Of a DNA stretch of 64,000 nt, positions 8,429 through 16,183 are shown piece after piece. The first letter of the stretch is position 1. Each line of letters starts with the position of its first letter. The stretch spans positions 792,916 through 856,915 of the forward strand of contig NZ_QEHM01000003.1 of assembly GCF_003116585.1 (NCBI RefSeq). The letters run 5' to 3'. Origin of the DNA: Albibacillus kandeliae (GTDB lineage Bacteria; Pseudomonadota; Alphaproteobacteria; Rhodobacterales; Rhodobacteraceae). The position numbers were made by a program, and so were the translations under genes. The notes below the pieces were generated by a model. The model was given only the letters and a program-made list of their open reading frames with translations, made no database searches and was not told where the DNA came from.

Positions 8429-9880
8429 ATGCTCGACCTGATCAACGTAAGTTACGATACGCAGATCCCCAACAACGTGGGCCTGTCGTCGGACAAGAAA
8501 GTGCTGAAGGCGCTGGAGAAATGGCACCCCGGTTACATCAACTGGTGGAACGACCTGATCCCGCAGAACTTCCAGGAATCGATGGTCTACCTGCGGACGG
8601 CCGTGTCCGTGGACCCCAAGGGCTGGGCCAAGTTCGACTACGTGAAGATGCCGGAATACCGCTGGGGCGTGCTGCTCGCGCCGCAGGTGGAAGACCGCAA
8701 GATCCCCTGTGGCGAGCACTATGGCGAACCCGCATGGCAGGAAGTGCCGGGCGAGTACCGCAACATGCTCAAGCGCCTGATCGTGATCCAGGGCGACACC
8801 GAGCCGGGTTCCGTCGAACAGCAGAAGTTCCTCGGCCTGACCGCGCCCTCGCTCTATGACATGCGGAACCTGTTCCAGGTGAACGTCGAGGAAGGCCGCC
8901 ACCTCTGGGCGATGGTCTACCTGCTGCAGAAGTACTTTGGCCGCGACGGCCGTGAAGAGGCCAACGAACTGCTGGTCCGTTCGTCCGGTTCGGACGAGGC
9001 GCCGCGAATGCTGGGTGCGTTCAACGAAGAGACGCCGGACTGGCTGTCGTTCTTCATGTTCACCTACTTCACCGACCGCGACGGCAAGATGCAGCTGGAA
9101 TCGCTGGCACAGTCGGGCTTTGACCCGCTGTCGCGCACCTGTCGCTTCATGCTGACCGAGGAAGCCCACCACATGTTCGTGGGCGAAACCGGGGTGGGCC
9201 GCACGATCCAGGCGACCCTGGACGCGATGAACAAGGCGGGTATCACCGACCCGTATGACATCAACAAGATCCGTGACCTCGGCGTCATCGACCTGCCGAC
9301 CATCCAGAAGAAGCTGAACCTTCACTACACGCTCAGCCTCGACCTGTTCGGTCAGGAAGTCTCGACCAACGCGGCCAACGCGTTCAACTCGGGCATCAAG
9401 GGCCGGTACATGGAGAACCGGATCGACGACGATCACAAGCTGACCGATGCGACCTACAAGGTCTGCACCATCAAGGACGGCAAGATCGTCACCGAGGACG
9501 CCCCGGCGCTGACCGCGATCAACATGCGCCTGCGCGACGACTATGTCCGCGACGCGGCCGGTGGTGTTGGCCGCTGGAACAAGATCATCGAGAAGGCGGG
9601 TGTCGAGTTCGAACTCAAGCTGCCGCACGAGGGCTTCCACCGCCAGATCGGCGTGTTCTCCTCGGTGGCCGTGGACCCGGATGGCGCCATCATGAGCTCG
9701 GACGAATGGGCCAAGCGCAAGGACGAATGGCTGCCGACCAAAGCCGACGGCGATTTCATCCAGTCGCTGATGAAGCCCTGCTACGAGCCGGGCAAGTACG
9801 CCAGCTGGATCTCGCCGCCGAAGGTCGGGATCGACAACAAGCCGGGCGACTTCGAGTACGTCAAACTGCACATGGCCTGA
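8429..9880 (+). CDS. boxB: Benzoyl-CoA 2,3-epoxidase subunit B, di-iron oxygenase BoxB
   Basis: A 483-residue class I di-iron protein. Candidate iron ligands are visible: E125 (QGDTEPGS), E155 and H158 (EEGRH), D216 and E245/H248 (TEEAHH), spaced as in characterised BoxB. It epoxidises benzoyl-CoA at C2-C3 with O2, using electrons from BoxA. ATG 8429 (MLDLINVSYDTQIPNNVG) follows a strong GGAGAGGAGG site; the eight-codon upstream extension is not needed. It sits between boxC and the small cysteine protein/boxA pair, with hairpins both before and after the gene. Confidence 0.95.
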   Translation: MLDLINVSYDTQIPNNVGLSSDKKVLKALEKWHPGYINWWNDLIPQNFQESMVYLRTAVSVDPKGWAKFDYVKMPEYRWGVLLAPQVEDRKIPCGEHYGEPAWQEVPGEYRNMLKRLIVIQGDTEPGSVEQQKFLGLTAPSLYDMRNLFQVNVEEGRHLWAMVYLLQKYFGRDGREEANELLVRSSGSDEAPRMLGAFNEETPDWLSFFMFTYFTDRDGKMQLESLAQSGFDPLSRTCRFMLTEEAHHMFVGETGVGRTIQATLDAMNKAGITDPYDINKIRDLGVIDLPTIQKKLNLHYTLSLDLFGQEVSTNAANAFNSGIKGRYMENRIDDDHKLTDATYKVCTIKDGKIVTEDAPALTAINMRLRDDYVRDAAGGVGRWNKIIEKAGVEFELKLPHEGFHRQIGVFSSVAVDPDGAIMSSDEWAKRKDEWLPTKADGDFIQSLMKPCYEPGKYASWISPPKVGIDNKPGDFEYVKLHMA

Positions 9881-9921
9881 GCCTCACGGCTCAGCCCTCA
9901 CCCCGCGCCCGAGTCAAGCCA

Positions 9922-9944
9922 GGAGGGGCCAGCGTTGCCCCTCC
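9922..9944 (+). terminator. Hairpin after boxB, terminator-like or processing site
   Basis: GGAGGGGC (9922-9929) and GCCCCTCC (9937-9944) form a perfect 8-bp stem with a 7-base loop and no T run. A smaller TGAGCC/GGCTCA hairpin overlaps the boxB stop (9878-9893). Genes downstream belong to the same pathway, so this is probably a partial terminator or an mRNA 3' end protecting boxC-boxB. Confidence 0.4.
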
Positions 9945-10077
9945 GCATCGCCAGACCCCGTTGTGTGACAAGCCATATTTGTCGCCCAGCGGGAATCGGG
10001 TACTCTGCCCAGAAGTCCGGTCACGGCATGGCAGAGACACCCGTTCAGGCCGAACTTGCTCGTATCGGAGTCACGTC

Positions 10078-10254
10078 ATGGATATCGTTCGTTCCAAACC
10101 CGTCACCCCCCATACCGTGCGCCTCGCGGGCACGCTGGACGGTTTGCAGGGCCCTTGCGTGGGCTGCACGGACTGCACCGGACTCTGCGCGGAATTGATC
10201 GACGCTCTGGTCATCCCGGAGGTCATTCTTTCCAGGAAACGCGAGTCTCAATGA
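10078..10254 (+). CDS. 58-residue four-cysteine protein coupled to boxA (unrecognised)
   Basis: A small ORF starting at ATG 10078 and ending on the ATGA that starts boxA. Its centre reads GPCVGCTDCTGLC, so C27, C30, C33 and C37 have the C-x2-C-x2-C-x3-C spacing of a [4Fe-4S] ferredoxin half-motif, followed by AELIDALVIPEVIL. I do not recognise the family. The tight coupling to boxA and the position after boxB suggest a link to the BoxA-BoxB electron path, such as a mini-ferredoxin or cluster-assembly or maturation factor. A zinc knuckle is the main alternative. Coding is supported by the overlap and the ordered cysteine motif, not by a strong ribosome site. Confidence 0.68.
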   Translation: MDIVRSKPVTPHTVRLAGTLDGLQGPCVGCTDCTGLCAELIDALVIPEVILSRKRESQ

Positions 10255-11441
10255 ACAAGCCGCTCAAGCAGCACCTGATCGACCCCGAAATCTGCATTCG
10301 TTGCTACACCTGCGAGATGACTTGCCCGGTGCAGGCCATCGTGCACGACGACAACAACGTGGTGGTCGATGCCAGCAAGTGCAATTTCTGCATGGACTGC
10401 ATCCCGGTCTGCCCGACCGGCTCCATCGACGAATGGCGCGTGGTGAACGAGCCCTACTCGGTCGAAGAGCAGTTCGAATGGATGGAACTCCCCGAGCAGG
10501 AGGAGATCGAGGCCGGTGACGCCGACGCGGACGCCGATGCACTCGACGACGCCATGGCGGCCCTGCTGGCCGAGGCCCACAAGGGGGCCGGTGGCAAGGC
10601 CAAGGCCCCAGCGACCGCATCCAAGCCGACGGTGAACATGTACAACCTCGGCAAGCCGGCCGAGGCCAAGGTACAGGGCAACTACCGCCTGACCGATCCC
10701 GAGAGCGACAGCGACGTTCGTCACATCATCCTCGATTTCGGGAGCCTGCCGTTCCCGGTGCTCGAAGGGCAGTCCATCGGGATCATCCCGCCGGGCACCG
10801 ACGACAAGGGCAACCAGCACCTGCCGCGTCTCTATTCGGTGTCGAGCCCGCGCGATGGCGAGCGGCCCGGCTACAAGAACGTGTCTCTGACCGTGAAGCG
10901 CGAAGAGAAGGGTCTGTGCTCCAACTACGTCTGCGACCTCGAGAAGGGCGACACCGTCAAGGTGACCGGTCCCTTCGGCGCGACCTTCCTGCTGCCCTCG
11001 GACCCCGAGGCGCACCTGATGATGATCTGCACCGGCACCGGCTCGGCGCCGTTCCGTGGCTTTACCATGCGGCGCCAGCGCGAGACGCCTTCGGTCAAGG
11101 ACTCGCTGACGCTGGTCTTCGGCGCGCGTCGGCAGGGCGAGCTGCCCTATTTCGGCCCGCTCAAGAAGGTGCCGGACAGCTTCATGAAGAAACACTTTGC
11201 CTTCTCGCGCGAGACCGACCAGCCCAAGCACTACGTGCAGGACAAACTGCGCGAGCAGGCCGAGGACGTGGCCCGGCTGCTGCGCGATCCCAAGGGGCAC
11301 ATCTACATCTGTGGCCTGAAGGCGATGGAACAGGGTGTCGAGGAGGCGCTGTCGGATATCGCGCGCGCCAAGGGTCTGGTCTGGACCGAGATCCGGGATG
11401 CCATGCGCGAGGACGGGCGTTACCACGTGGAGACCTACTGA
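10251..11441 (+). CDS. boxA: Benzoyl-CoA 2,3-epoxidase subunit A, reductase BoxA
   Basis: A 396-residue electron-transfer protein. Residues about 10-60 carry two [4Fe-4S] motifs (CIRCYTCEMTCP and CNFCMDCIPVCP), then an acidic and Ala/Lys-rich linker (about 85-125), then a ferredoxin-NADP reductase module with RLYSVSSPR (FAD), GLCSNYVCDL, CTGTGSAPFRG (NADPH) and YICGLKAMEQGVEE. BoxA takes electrons from NADPH to the di-iron oxygenase BoxB. Start ATG 10251 (MNKPLKQHLIDPE) overlaps the stop of the small cysteine ORF by 4 bases and matches the expected N-terminus; the upstream in-frame extension is out of register with homologs. Confidence 0.95.
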   Translation: MNKPLKQHLIDPEICIRCYTCEMTCPVQAIVHDDNNVVVDASKCNFCMDCIPVCPTGSIDEWRVVNEPYSVEEQFEWMELPEQEEIEAGDADADADALDDAMAALLAEAHKGAGGKAKAPATASKPTVNMYNLGKPAEAKVQGNYRLTDPESDSDVRHIILDFGSLPFPVLEGQSIGIIPPGTDDKGNQHLPRLYSVSSPRDGERPGYKNVSLTVKREEKGLCSNYVCDLEKGDTVKVTGPFGATFLLPSDPEAHLMMICTGTGSAPFRGFTMRRQRETPSVKDSLTLVFGARRQGELPYFGPLKKVPDSFMKKHFAFSRETDQPKHYVQDKLREQAEDVARLLRDPKGHIYICGLKAMEQGVEEALSDIARAKGLVWTEIRDAMREDGRYHVETY

Positions 11442-11869
11442 TGCGAGACGCGGCCGTCGCCTTCGAGCACGAGATCCGGGTTGGCTGGGGCGATTGCGAC
11501 CCGGCCAAGATTGCCTACACCGGGCGACTGCCGGTCTTTGCCATCGAATCCATCGACGCCTGGTGGGAGCATGTGCTGGGCGGCGATGGCTGGTACCAGC
11601 TCGAGATGGACCGCGGTTTCGGTACGCCCTTCGTCAGCATGTCGATGGATTTTCGTTCGCCCGTGACGCCGCGCCACCGCCTGTTGTGCGAAGTCTGGCC
11701 GACGCGGCTGGGCACCAAGTCCATCTCGTTCCGGGTGCTGGGCCGGCAGGGCGGGGTCCTCTGTTTCGAGGGCAATTTCACCTGTGTTTTCAGCGTCGCA
11801 GGCAAGGTCGAGACGCGGGAACCGCCGCGCGATATCCGCGAGATCGTCGAGCCGCTGATCCGCTCGTAA
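11441..11869 (+). CDS. Acyl-CoA thioesterase, 4HBT hot-dog family (benzoyl-CoA thioesterase-like)
   Basis: A 142-residue hot-dog protein with the 4-hydroxybenzoyl-CoA thioesterase signature near the N-terminus: VGWGDCDPAKIAYTGR, where the aspartate is the usual catalytic residue. It starts one base inside the boxA stop (TGATG). In benzoyl-CoA clusters such enzymes hydrolyse benzoyl-CoA or dead-end aryl-CoA esters to release trapped CoA. The substrate is inferred from context. Confidence 0.85.
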   Translation: MRDAAVAFEHEIRVGWGDCDPAKIAYTGRLPVFAIESIDAWWEHVLGGDGWYQLEMDRGFGTPFVSMSMDFRSPVTPRHRLLCEVWPTRLGTKSISFRVLGRQGGVLCFEGNFTCVFSVAGKVETREPPRDIREIVEPLIRS

Positions 11870-11921
11870 TACTGCTCGTTGCCGCGAAACCGATTGCCTG
11901 AAATGGCCTGCCATCGTAGGT

Positions 11922-11940
11922 TGTGCATTATTTTACATAC
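11922..11940. promoter_or_regulatory. Candidate BoxR operator before boxR
   Basis: TGTGCATTATTTTACATAC has TGCA at 11924 and the degenerate TACA at 11934, with the same 10-bp spacing as the sites before boxC. It lies 13-31 bases before the boxR ATG, where binding would give autorepression. Confidence 0.4.
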
Positions 11941-11952
11941 GCGGCACGAGGC

Positions 11953-12870
11953 ATGAGCGAGATCACCAATTTCAAGGGCGAAACGGCACCGGTCCAGGTC
12001 GAGGGCGACCCGGACCGCATGGTTGCGGCCTTGATCCAGCGCGTCGGTGAACGGGTGCGCCGCGCCCGCGAGCGCAAGGGGATTCCGCGCCGCGTGCTCT
12101 CCGAGATCTCCGGCGTATCGCCCCGCTACCTCGCCCAGCTCGAAGCTGGCGAGGGCAATATCTCCATCGGGCTCTTGCAACGGGTCGCGATCGCGCTCGA
12201 CCACCGCATCGAATGGCTGATGGGCGAGGATGACCCCTGGACCTCGGATGCGAGTCGCGTGGCCGATCTCTACCGCACGGCAAGCCGTGAGGTGCAGCAA
12301 TCCGTCTTGCAGACGCTGACGCCGGAACCTCTCGAGGCGGCACGCGGGCATCGCATCTGCCTGATCGGTCTGCGCGGTGCGGGCAAGTCCACTCTCGGCG
12401 CTGTCGCAGGCAAGGCGCTGGGCGTGCCCTTCGTCGAGTTGAACCGCGAGATCGAGGCACATTCCGGAATGCCGGTCGACGAGGTGCTCGCGCTCTACGG
12501 TCAGGAGGGCTACCGCAGCCTCGAGGCGCAGGCGGTGAACCGGGTCATCGCCACGTATGACTCGGTGGTCCTGGCCGTCGCGGGCGGTATCGTGGTCGAA
12601 CCTGACACCTACAACACGCTGCTCGGTCACTTTCACACCATCTGGCTGCGGACCTCGCCTGACGAACACATGTCGCGGGTGCGGGCGCAGGGCGACGAGC
12701 GGCCCATGGCCGGGAACCCCGAGGCGATGGAACAGCTCAAGTCGATCCTGACCAGTCGCGAGTCGCTCTATGCCCGGGCCGAGGCCCAGCTCGATACCTC
12801 GGGCAAGCCGGTCGAGACGTCGGGCGCCCAGCTGGCCGATCTCATCCGCGCGCGGGGTTTTCTGGGGTAA
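11953..12870 (+). CDS. boxR: BoxR/BzdR-type regulator: XRE HTH fused to shikimate-kinase-like domain
   Basis: A 305-residue protein. Residues about 26-90 are an XRE helix-turn-helix (RRARERKGIPRRVLSEISGVSPRYLAQLEAGEGNIS). Residues about 133-300 form a shikimate-kinase-like domain with an intact Walker A, GLRGAGKSTLG. The aspartate pair that binds shikimate is replaced (LNREIE), and the usual glycine-rich GGG is AGG, so it is a ligand-sensing rather than catalytic domain, as known for BzdR and BoxR, which respond to benzoyl-CoA. Start ATG 11953 is chosen after the candidate operator; the longer frame would include it. It follows the thioesterase by 83 bases and is convergent with the next gene. 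Confidence 0.93.
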   Translation: MSEITNFKGETAPVQVEGDPDRMVAALIQRVGERVRRARERKGIPRRVLSEISGVSPRYLAQLEAGEGNISIGLLQRVAIALDHRIEWLMGEDDPWTSDASRVADLYRTASREVQQSVLQTLTPEPLEAARGHRICLIGLRGAGKSTLGAVAGKALGVPFVELNREIEAHSGMPVDEVLALYGQEGYRSLEAQAVNRVIATYDSVVLAVAGGIVVEPDTYNTLLGHFHTIWLRTSPDEHMSRVRAQGDERPMAGNPEAMEQLKSILTSRESLYARAEAQLDTSGKPVETSGAQLADLIRARGFLG

Positions 12871-12873
12871 GCC

Positions 12874-14088
12874 TCAGAGCGGCTCCCGCAGCCAGCCGTC
12901 TTCAAAGGTGACATTGCCGACACCGGCAAGCCGCGCAACGCGGGTCAGTTCGGCCTCGAGCCGGGCAGTGCGCGCGGCCGACCACCGCACGCCGCGCTCC
13001 GGCCACAGAGCTGTCACCCGCAGGACATCCTCGTCGCGGTGGGCCTTCATGTCGATGCGTCCGACGATGCGGTCGCCCTCCAGCAAGGGGAAGACATAGT
13101 AGCCGTACCTGCGTTTGGGTTCGGGAACGAAGATCTCGATGCGGTAGTGAAAACCGAACAGCCGCTCGGCCCGGCTTCGGTCGCGCAGAGCGGGATCGAA
13201 GGGGCTCAGCACCCGCATCCTTGCGGTCGGAGGGGCCAGGGCTTCTGCCTCCTCAAGAATGTCGGGGCGCGCAAGCAACGTGCGCGGCTTGCCGTCCTCG
13301 CAGCCGATGGTCAGGGGGATCAGCGCGCCGGTCTCAAGCTGCACCGCGCACCATTCCTTCGCCTCCTGCGGGGTCACGGTGGCCCAGAACGCCGCGATTT
13401 CGCCCGAGGTGGCGAACCCCAGCCGGTCCATCGCGGCATTGCACAGCCAGTCCACGGTCTCTTCCGGCTCCGGGCGGGCATGGTCGGCGCGCAGATGTTC
13501 CTCGATCACGCGCTCGGTCAGATCATAGCGTTTCTGGAACCCCTCCCGGCCCACCACGGTCAGCGCGCCGCTGCGCCAGAGGTATTCCAGCGCGGTCTTG
13601 GAGGGGTGCCATTCCCACCAGCCCCCGTTCGAGCGCTTCTCGTCCGTGCCGACCTCTGACGAGCTGACTGGCCCGTGGTCGCGCACATGGCGCAGGACGG
13701 GATCGAACTGGTCATGGAACGCGTCGCCCTGCCAGCTTACCCAGCGGTCCTTGAGCTGCGCGGCGTCACGTTCGAAGCGGAGATGCCAATGCGGGTAGAA
13801 GGTCATCGGGATGACCGAGGCATCATGGGTCCAATGCTCGAACAGCGCCCTGTCCTTCTCGTAGAGGCGCTTGAGGTTTTTGCTGCGATAGGCGGGACGG
13901 CGGGCAAAGAGGATCAGGTCGTGCGCCCGCGCCACGGTGTTGATACTGTCCAGCTGGACGAACCCCAGCCGCTCGATCAGCGCGGCAAGGTCATCGCCCT
14001 TGCCCGGCCCGCCGGGCGTCTCGCCCAGCGCGTGCCGATGCAGGAAGACCCGGCGCGCGGCGCGGTTGTCGAGGCTGGCAACGGTCAT
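12874..14088 (-). CDS. YcaQ-like winged-helix DNA glycosylase family protein
   Basis: A 404-residue protein of the HTH_42/YcaQ family, normal length. It has the N-terminal LDNRAARRVFLHRHAL helix, the catalytic-type QLDSIN motif (about residue 45), the ARAHDLILFARRP segment and FEHWTHDASVIP, followed by winged-helix repeats. YcaQ in Escherichia coli unhooks interstrand DNA crosslinks; whether this homolog does the same is inferred. It starts 3 bases after the LacI-type regulator on the same strand, so the two are probably one transcript although their functions look unrelated. It runs convergently towards boxR with a 3-base gap. Confidence 0.85.
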   Translation of the reverse strand: MTVASLDNRAARRVFLHRHALGETPGGPGKGDDLAALIERLGFVQLDSINTVARAHDLILFARRPAYRSKNLKRLYEKDRALFEHWTHDASVIPMTFYPHWHLRFERDAAQLKDRWVSWQGDAFHDQFDPVLRHVRDHGPVSSSEVGTDEKRSNGGWWEWHPSKTALEYLWRSGALTVVGREGFQKRYDLTERVIEEHLRADHARPEPEETVDWLCNAAMDRLGFATSGEIAAFWATVTPQEAKEWCAVQLETGALIPLTIGCEDGKPRTLLARPDILEEAEALAPPTARMRVLSPFDPALRDRSRAERLFGFHYRIEIFVPEPKRRYGYYVFPLLEGDRIVGRIDMKAHRDEDVLRVTALWPERGVRWSAARTARLEAELTRVARLAGVGNVTFEDGWLREPL

Positions 14089-14091
14089 GCG

Positions 14092-15123
14092 CTACCACCG
14101 TTTCAGCGTGTCGCCGTAGCTGATCTTGGGGGTCAGGGTGATCTTGCTCTCGATCTCGGCAGTGGGGTCGGCCAGTCGCGCCGAGATGATCTCGGCCGCC
14201 TTGCGCCCGATCTCGAGCCTGCAGGCGTCCATGGTTGCAAGCTGTCGCGGCAGCCCCTGCAAAAGCTCGACTCCGTTGAACCCGGCAAGGCCGATCTGGC
14301 CCGGCACGTCGATCCCCTGGTCCAGCAGGTAGAGCAACCCGCCTGCGCCGATCATGTCGTTGGAATAGTACAGGAAATCGAGATCAGGAGAGCGCTTCAG
14401 CATCGCCTCGGTCATCTCGCGACCCTTGGCGAGCGCGGAGCCGCCGCTGTAGAACTCGCGGTCTTCGATCTCGACCCCGGCCTTGGCCAGCACCTCGGTA
14501 AAGCCCTCGAACCGTTTCCGGGCGCGGTGGTCGAGCGGCATCTTGGTGCCGAGGAACCCTATATGCCGATATCCAGCCTTCAGGATCGCCGCCGCCATCT
14601 CGCGGCCTGCGCGGCGATGCGAGATCCCCACCACCGCATCCACAGGTTTTCCATCGGTATCCATGATTTCGACCACGGGGATCCCGGCAGCCTGCAGCAT
14701 GGCCTTCGACGCCTCGGAATGTTCGAGACCCGCGATGATCACGCCCGACGGGCGCCATGACAGCATCTCGTAGAGAACGCGCTCTTCCTTCTCGGGCTGG
14801 TAGTCGGTGACGCCGACCACGGGCTGCAGTTCGGTATCCTCCAGCACCTCGTTGATGCCCGAGAGAACCTCGGGAAACACCATGTTCTTCAGCGAGGGAA
14901 TGATCACCGCGACAAGGTTGACCCGGCTGGAAGCCAGCGCTCCGGCGATCTTGTTCGGAACATATCCCAGCTCCTTCGCCGCAGCGAGCACCCGCTCGCG
15001 CGTCGAGTCGCTTACGTCGCCCCGGTTCCGCAGCACCCGGCTGACCGTCATTTCCGAAACCCCCGACGCCTCGGACACATCGCGGAGAGTGAGGGGGCGT
15101 TTGGTATCTGTCGACACGGGCAA
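14092..15123 (-). CDS. LacI-family transcriptional regulator (GntR-gluconate-like)
   Basis: A 343-residue LacI regulator. Residues about 11-58 form the HTH and hinge helix (TLRDVSEASGVSEMTVSRVLRNRGDVS...YVPNKIAGALAS), and the rest is a periplasmic-binding-type sugar domain. The hinge and the VNLVAVIIPSLKNMVFPEVLSGI segment resemble gluconate repressors of the LacI family. No sugar-acid genes lie nearby, so its targets are elsewhere, or it controls only itself and the YcaQ gene. An imperfect LacI-type half site GTTAGCGC lies upstream at 15150. Confidence 0.85.
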   Translation of the reverse strand: MPVSTDTKRPLTLRDVSEASGVSEMTVSRVLRNRGDVSDSTRERVLAAAKELGYVPNKIAGALASSRVNLVAVIIPSLKNMVFPEVLSGINEVLEDTELQPVVGVTDYQPEKEERVLYEMLSWRPSGVIIAGLEHSEASKAMLQAAGIPVVEIMDTDGKPVDAVVGISHRRAGREMAAAILKAGYRHIGFLGTKMPLDHRARKRFEGFTEVLAKAGVEIEDREFYSGGSALAKGREMTEAMLKRSPDLDFLYYSNDMIGAGGLLYLLDQGIDVPGQIGLAGFNGVELLQGLPRQLATMDACRLEIGRKAAEIISARLADPTAEIESKITLTPKISYGDTLKRW

Positions 15124-15149
15124 AACTTTCCTGAACGAGCTGCGTTGAC

Positions 15150-15160
15150 GTTAGCGCAAT
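15150..15160. promoter_or_regulatory. Possible LacI-type operator half-site
   Basis: GTTAGCGCAAT resembles the left half of the symmetric LacI-family operator pattern (GTTAGCGCTAAC), but the right half is degenerate. It lies 27 bases upstream of the regulator start, where autoregulation would be expected. Weak support. Confidence 0.25.
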
Positions 15161-15244
15161 CCCGCGAGACTGTTCAACAACCTGTTCGTTTCGTGCCCAA
15201 AGGCGGTGACAAGCCCGCCGATGACAGGTAAGAGCAGGCCCGGC

Positions 15245-15321
15245 GGTCCCGTGGCTCAACTGGATAGAGCAGCCCCCTCCTAAGGGGCAGGTTACAGGTT
15301 CGAATCCTGTCGGGATCACCA
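15245..15321 (+). tRNA. tRNA-Arg (anticodon CCT)
   Basis: A 77-base cloverleaf. The acceptor GGTCCCG (15245-15251) pairs with CGGGATC with one G-T; the D arm is GCTC/GAGC; the anticodon arm GCCCC-CTCCTAA-GGGGC gives anticodon CCT, reading AGG; the variable region is AGGTT; the T arm is ACAGG-TTCGAAT-CCTGT; and CCA is encoded at 15319-15321. No integrase or direct repeat of the 3' end was seen next to it. Confidence 0.95.
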
Positions 15322-15349
15322 CTTTCCCGTGGTTTTCCGTGTTCTAAGC

Positions 15350-16183
15350 CTACCCCAGTTCCATCGTGGCAATTGCCTGCAGTGTCTCGTTAGGCGTCGG
15401 GGCCGGGCCACGGTACATGCGGGCGGTGGCGAAGGTTTCGGTGAAACCGATGTCGCGCAGGATGCCGTCAAAGCGGGTATTGCTGTCGGGAACATCGATT
15501 ATTGCCACGACCTGACCCAGGGCAGCGGCGGCGCTCACGGCGAGGGGCAGGGCTTGTTCCGGGGTCGGGGCGATCACCGGTCCGATCTTGCACCCTGCGC
15601 GGCAGAGGCGGGCGGTTGCCCAGCCGACGATGCCGTCCGACGTTTCAAGCAGAACGGTCTTTCGTGTTTCCGATGGAGCGATCCATGCCGAGAGGAAGGC
15701 GGGCCGGTCGATCCCGTTGGCTGCCCTGTCGAGCCGTTCGATGGCGGCGATATCTTCCGGGGTGGCGAGGCGCGATGGGCCCGAAGCGGGTGGCAGTTTG
15801 CCCTGCAAGCGGCGGGTGCTGCCCGCGCGCACGAAGCCGGAGCGGGCGTAGTTCGCCTGTTGGGCCGCCACGCCGTCAAGCCCGACGGTCCGGTTGCCGG
15901 CATGGGCAAGCGCGTGCTGCCAGAGCGCAAACCCGATGCCCTTGCCGCGCCAGTCGGGGCGGCAGAGGTAGAGCCCGAGGAAAGCGTAGTGATCCGAGTG
16001 GTTGACCACCGAGATGGCGGCAACTGGCGCGCCGTCCACCTCGGCGACGAAGAAGCCGCCGGGGTCGGCGGTATGGAAGGCGGCGGGATCGTCGAGGCCC
16101 GGGTTCCACCCTTCCTCATCCGCCCAGTCGAGCATCAAAGCGACCTCTCCCGCGGTTGCGGTGCGGCAGGTGGCGGCACTCAT
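15350..16183 (-). CDS. GNAT family N-acetyltransferase, two-domain
   Basis: A 277-residue protein. The first half (about 1-135) is a GNAT domain with a CoA-binding LCRPDWRGKGIGFALWQHAL segment; the second half (about 145-277) contains a second, weaker GNAT-like fold. The start at 16183 overlaps the stop of the gntR gene by 4 bases, so both are one operon; the longer open frame upstream runs into gntR and is rejected. The acetyl acceptor is unknown. Coupling to the regulator of the ABC transporter/racemase operon may point to an amine or amino-acid derivative, which is speculation. Confidence 0.85.
   Translation of the reverse strand: MSAATCRTATAGEVALMLDWADEEGWNPGLDDPAAFHTADPGGFFVAEVDGAPVAAISVVNHSDHYAFLGLYLCRPDWRGKGIGFALWQHALAHAGNRTVGLDGVAAQQANYARSGFVRAGSTRRLQGKLPPASGPSRLATPEDIAAIERLDRAANGIDRPAFLSAWIAPSETRKTVLLETSDGIVGWATARLCRAGCKIGPVIAPTPEQALPLAVSAAAALGQVVAIIDVPDSNTRFDGILRDIGFTETFATARMYRGPAPTPNETLQAIATMELG

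Noticed and set aside
9935-10198. An 87-codon frame overlapping the small four-cysteine ORF
   Set aside because: It lacks a ribosome site and motif, and the overlapping frame has the ordered cysteine motif and the ATGA junction with boxA.
15245-15321. tRNA-Arg as an integration site of a genomic island
   Set aside because: No integrase, no direct repeat of the tRNA 3' end and no change in gene style next to it.
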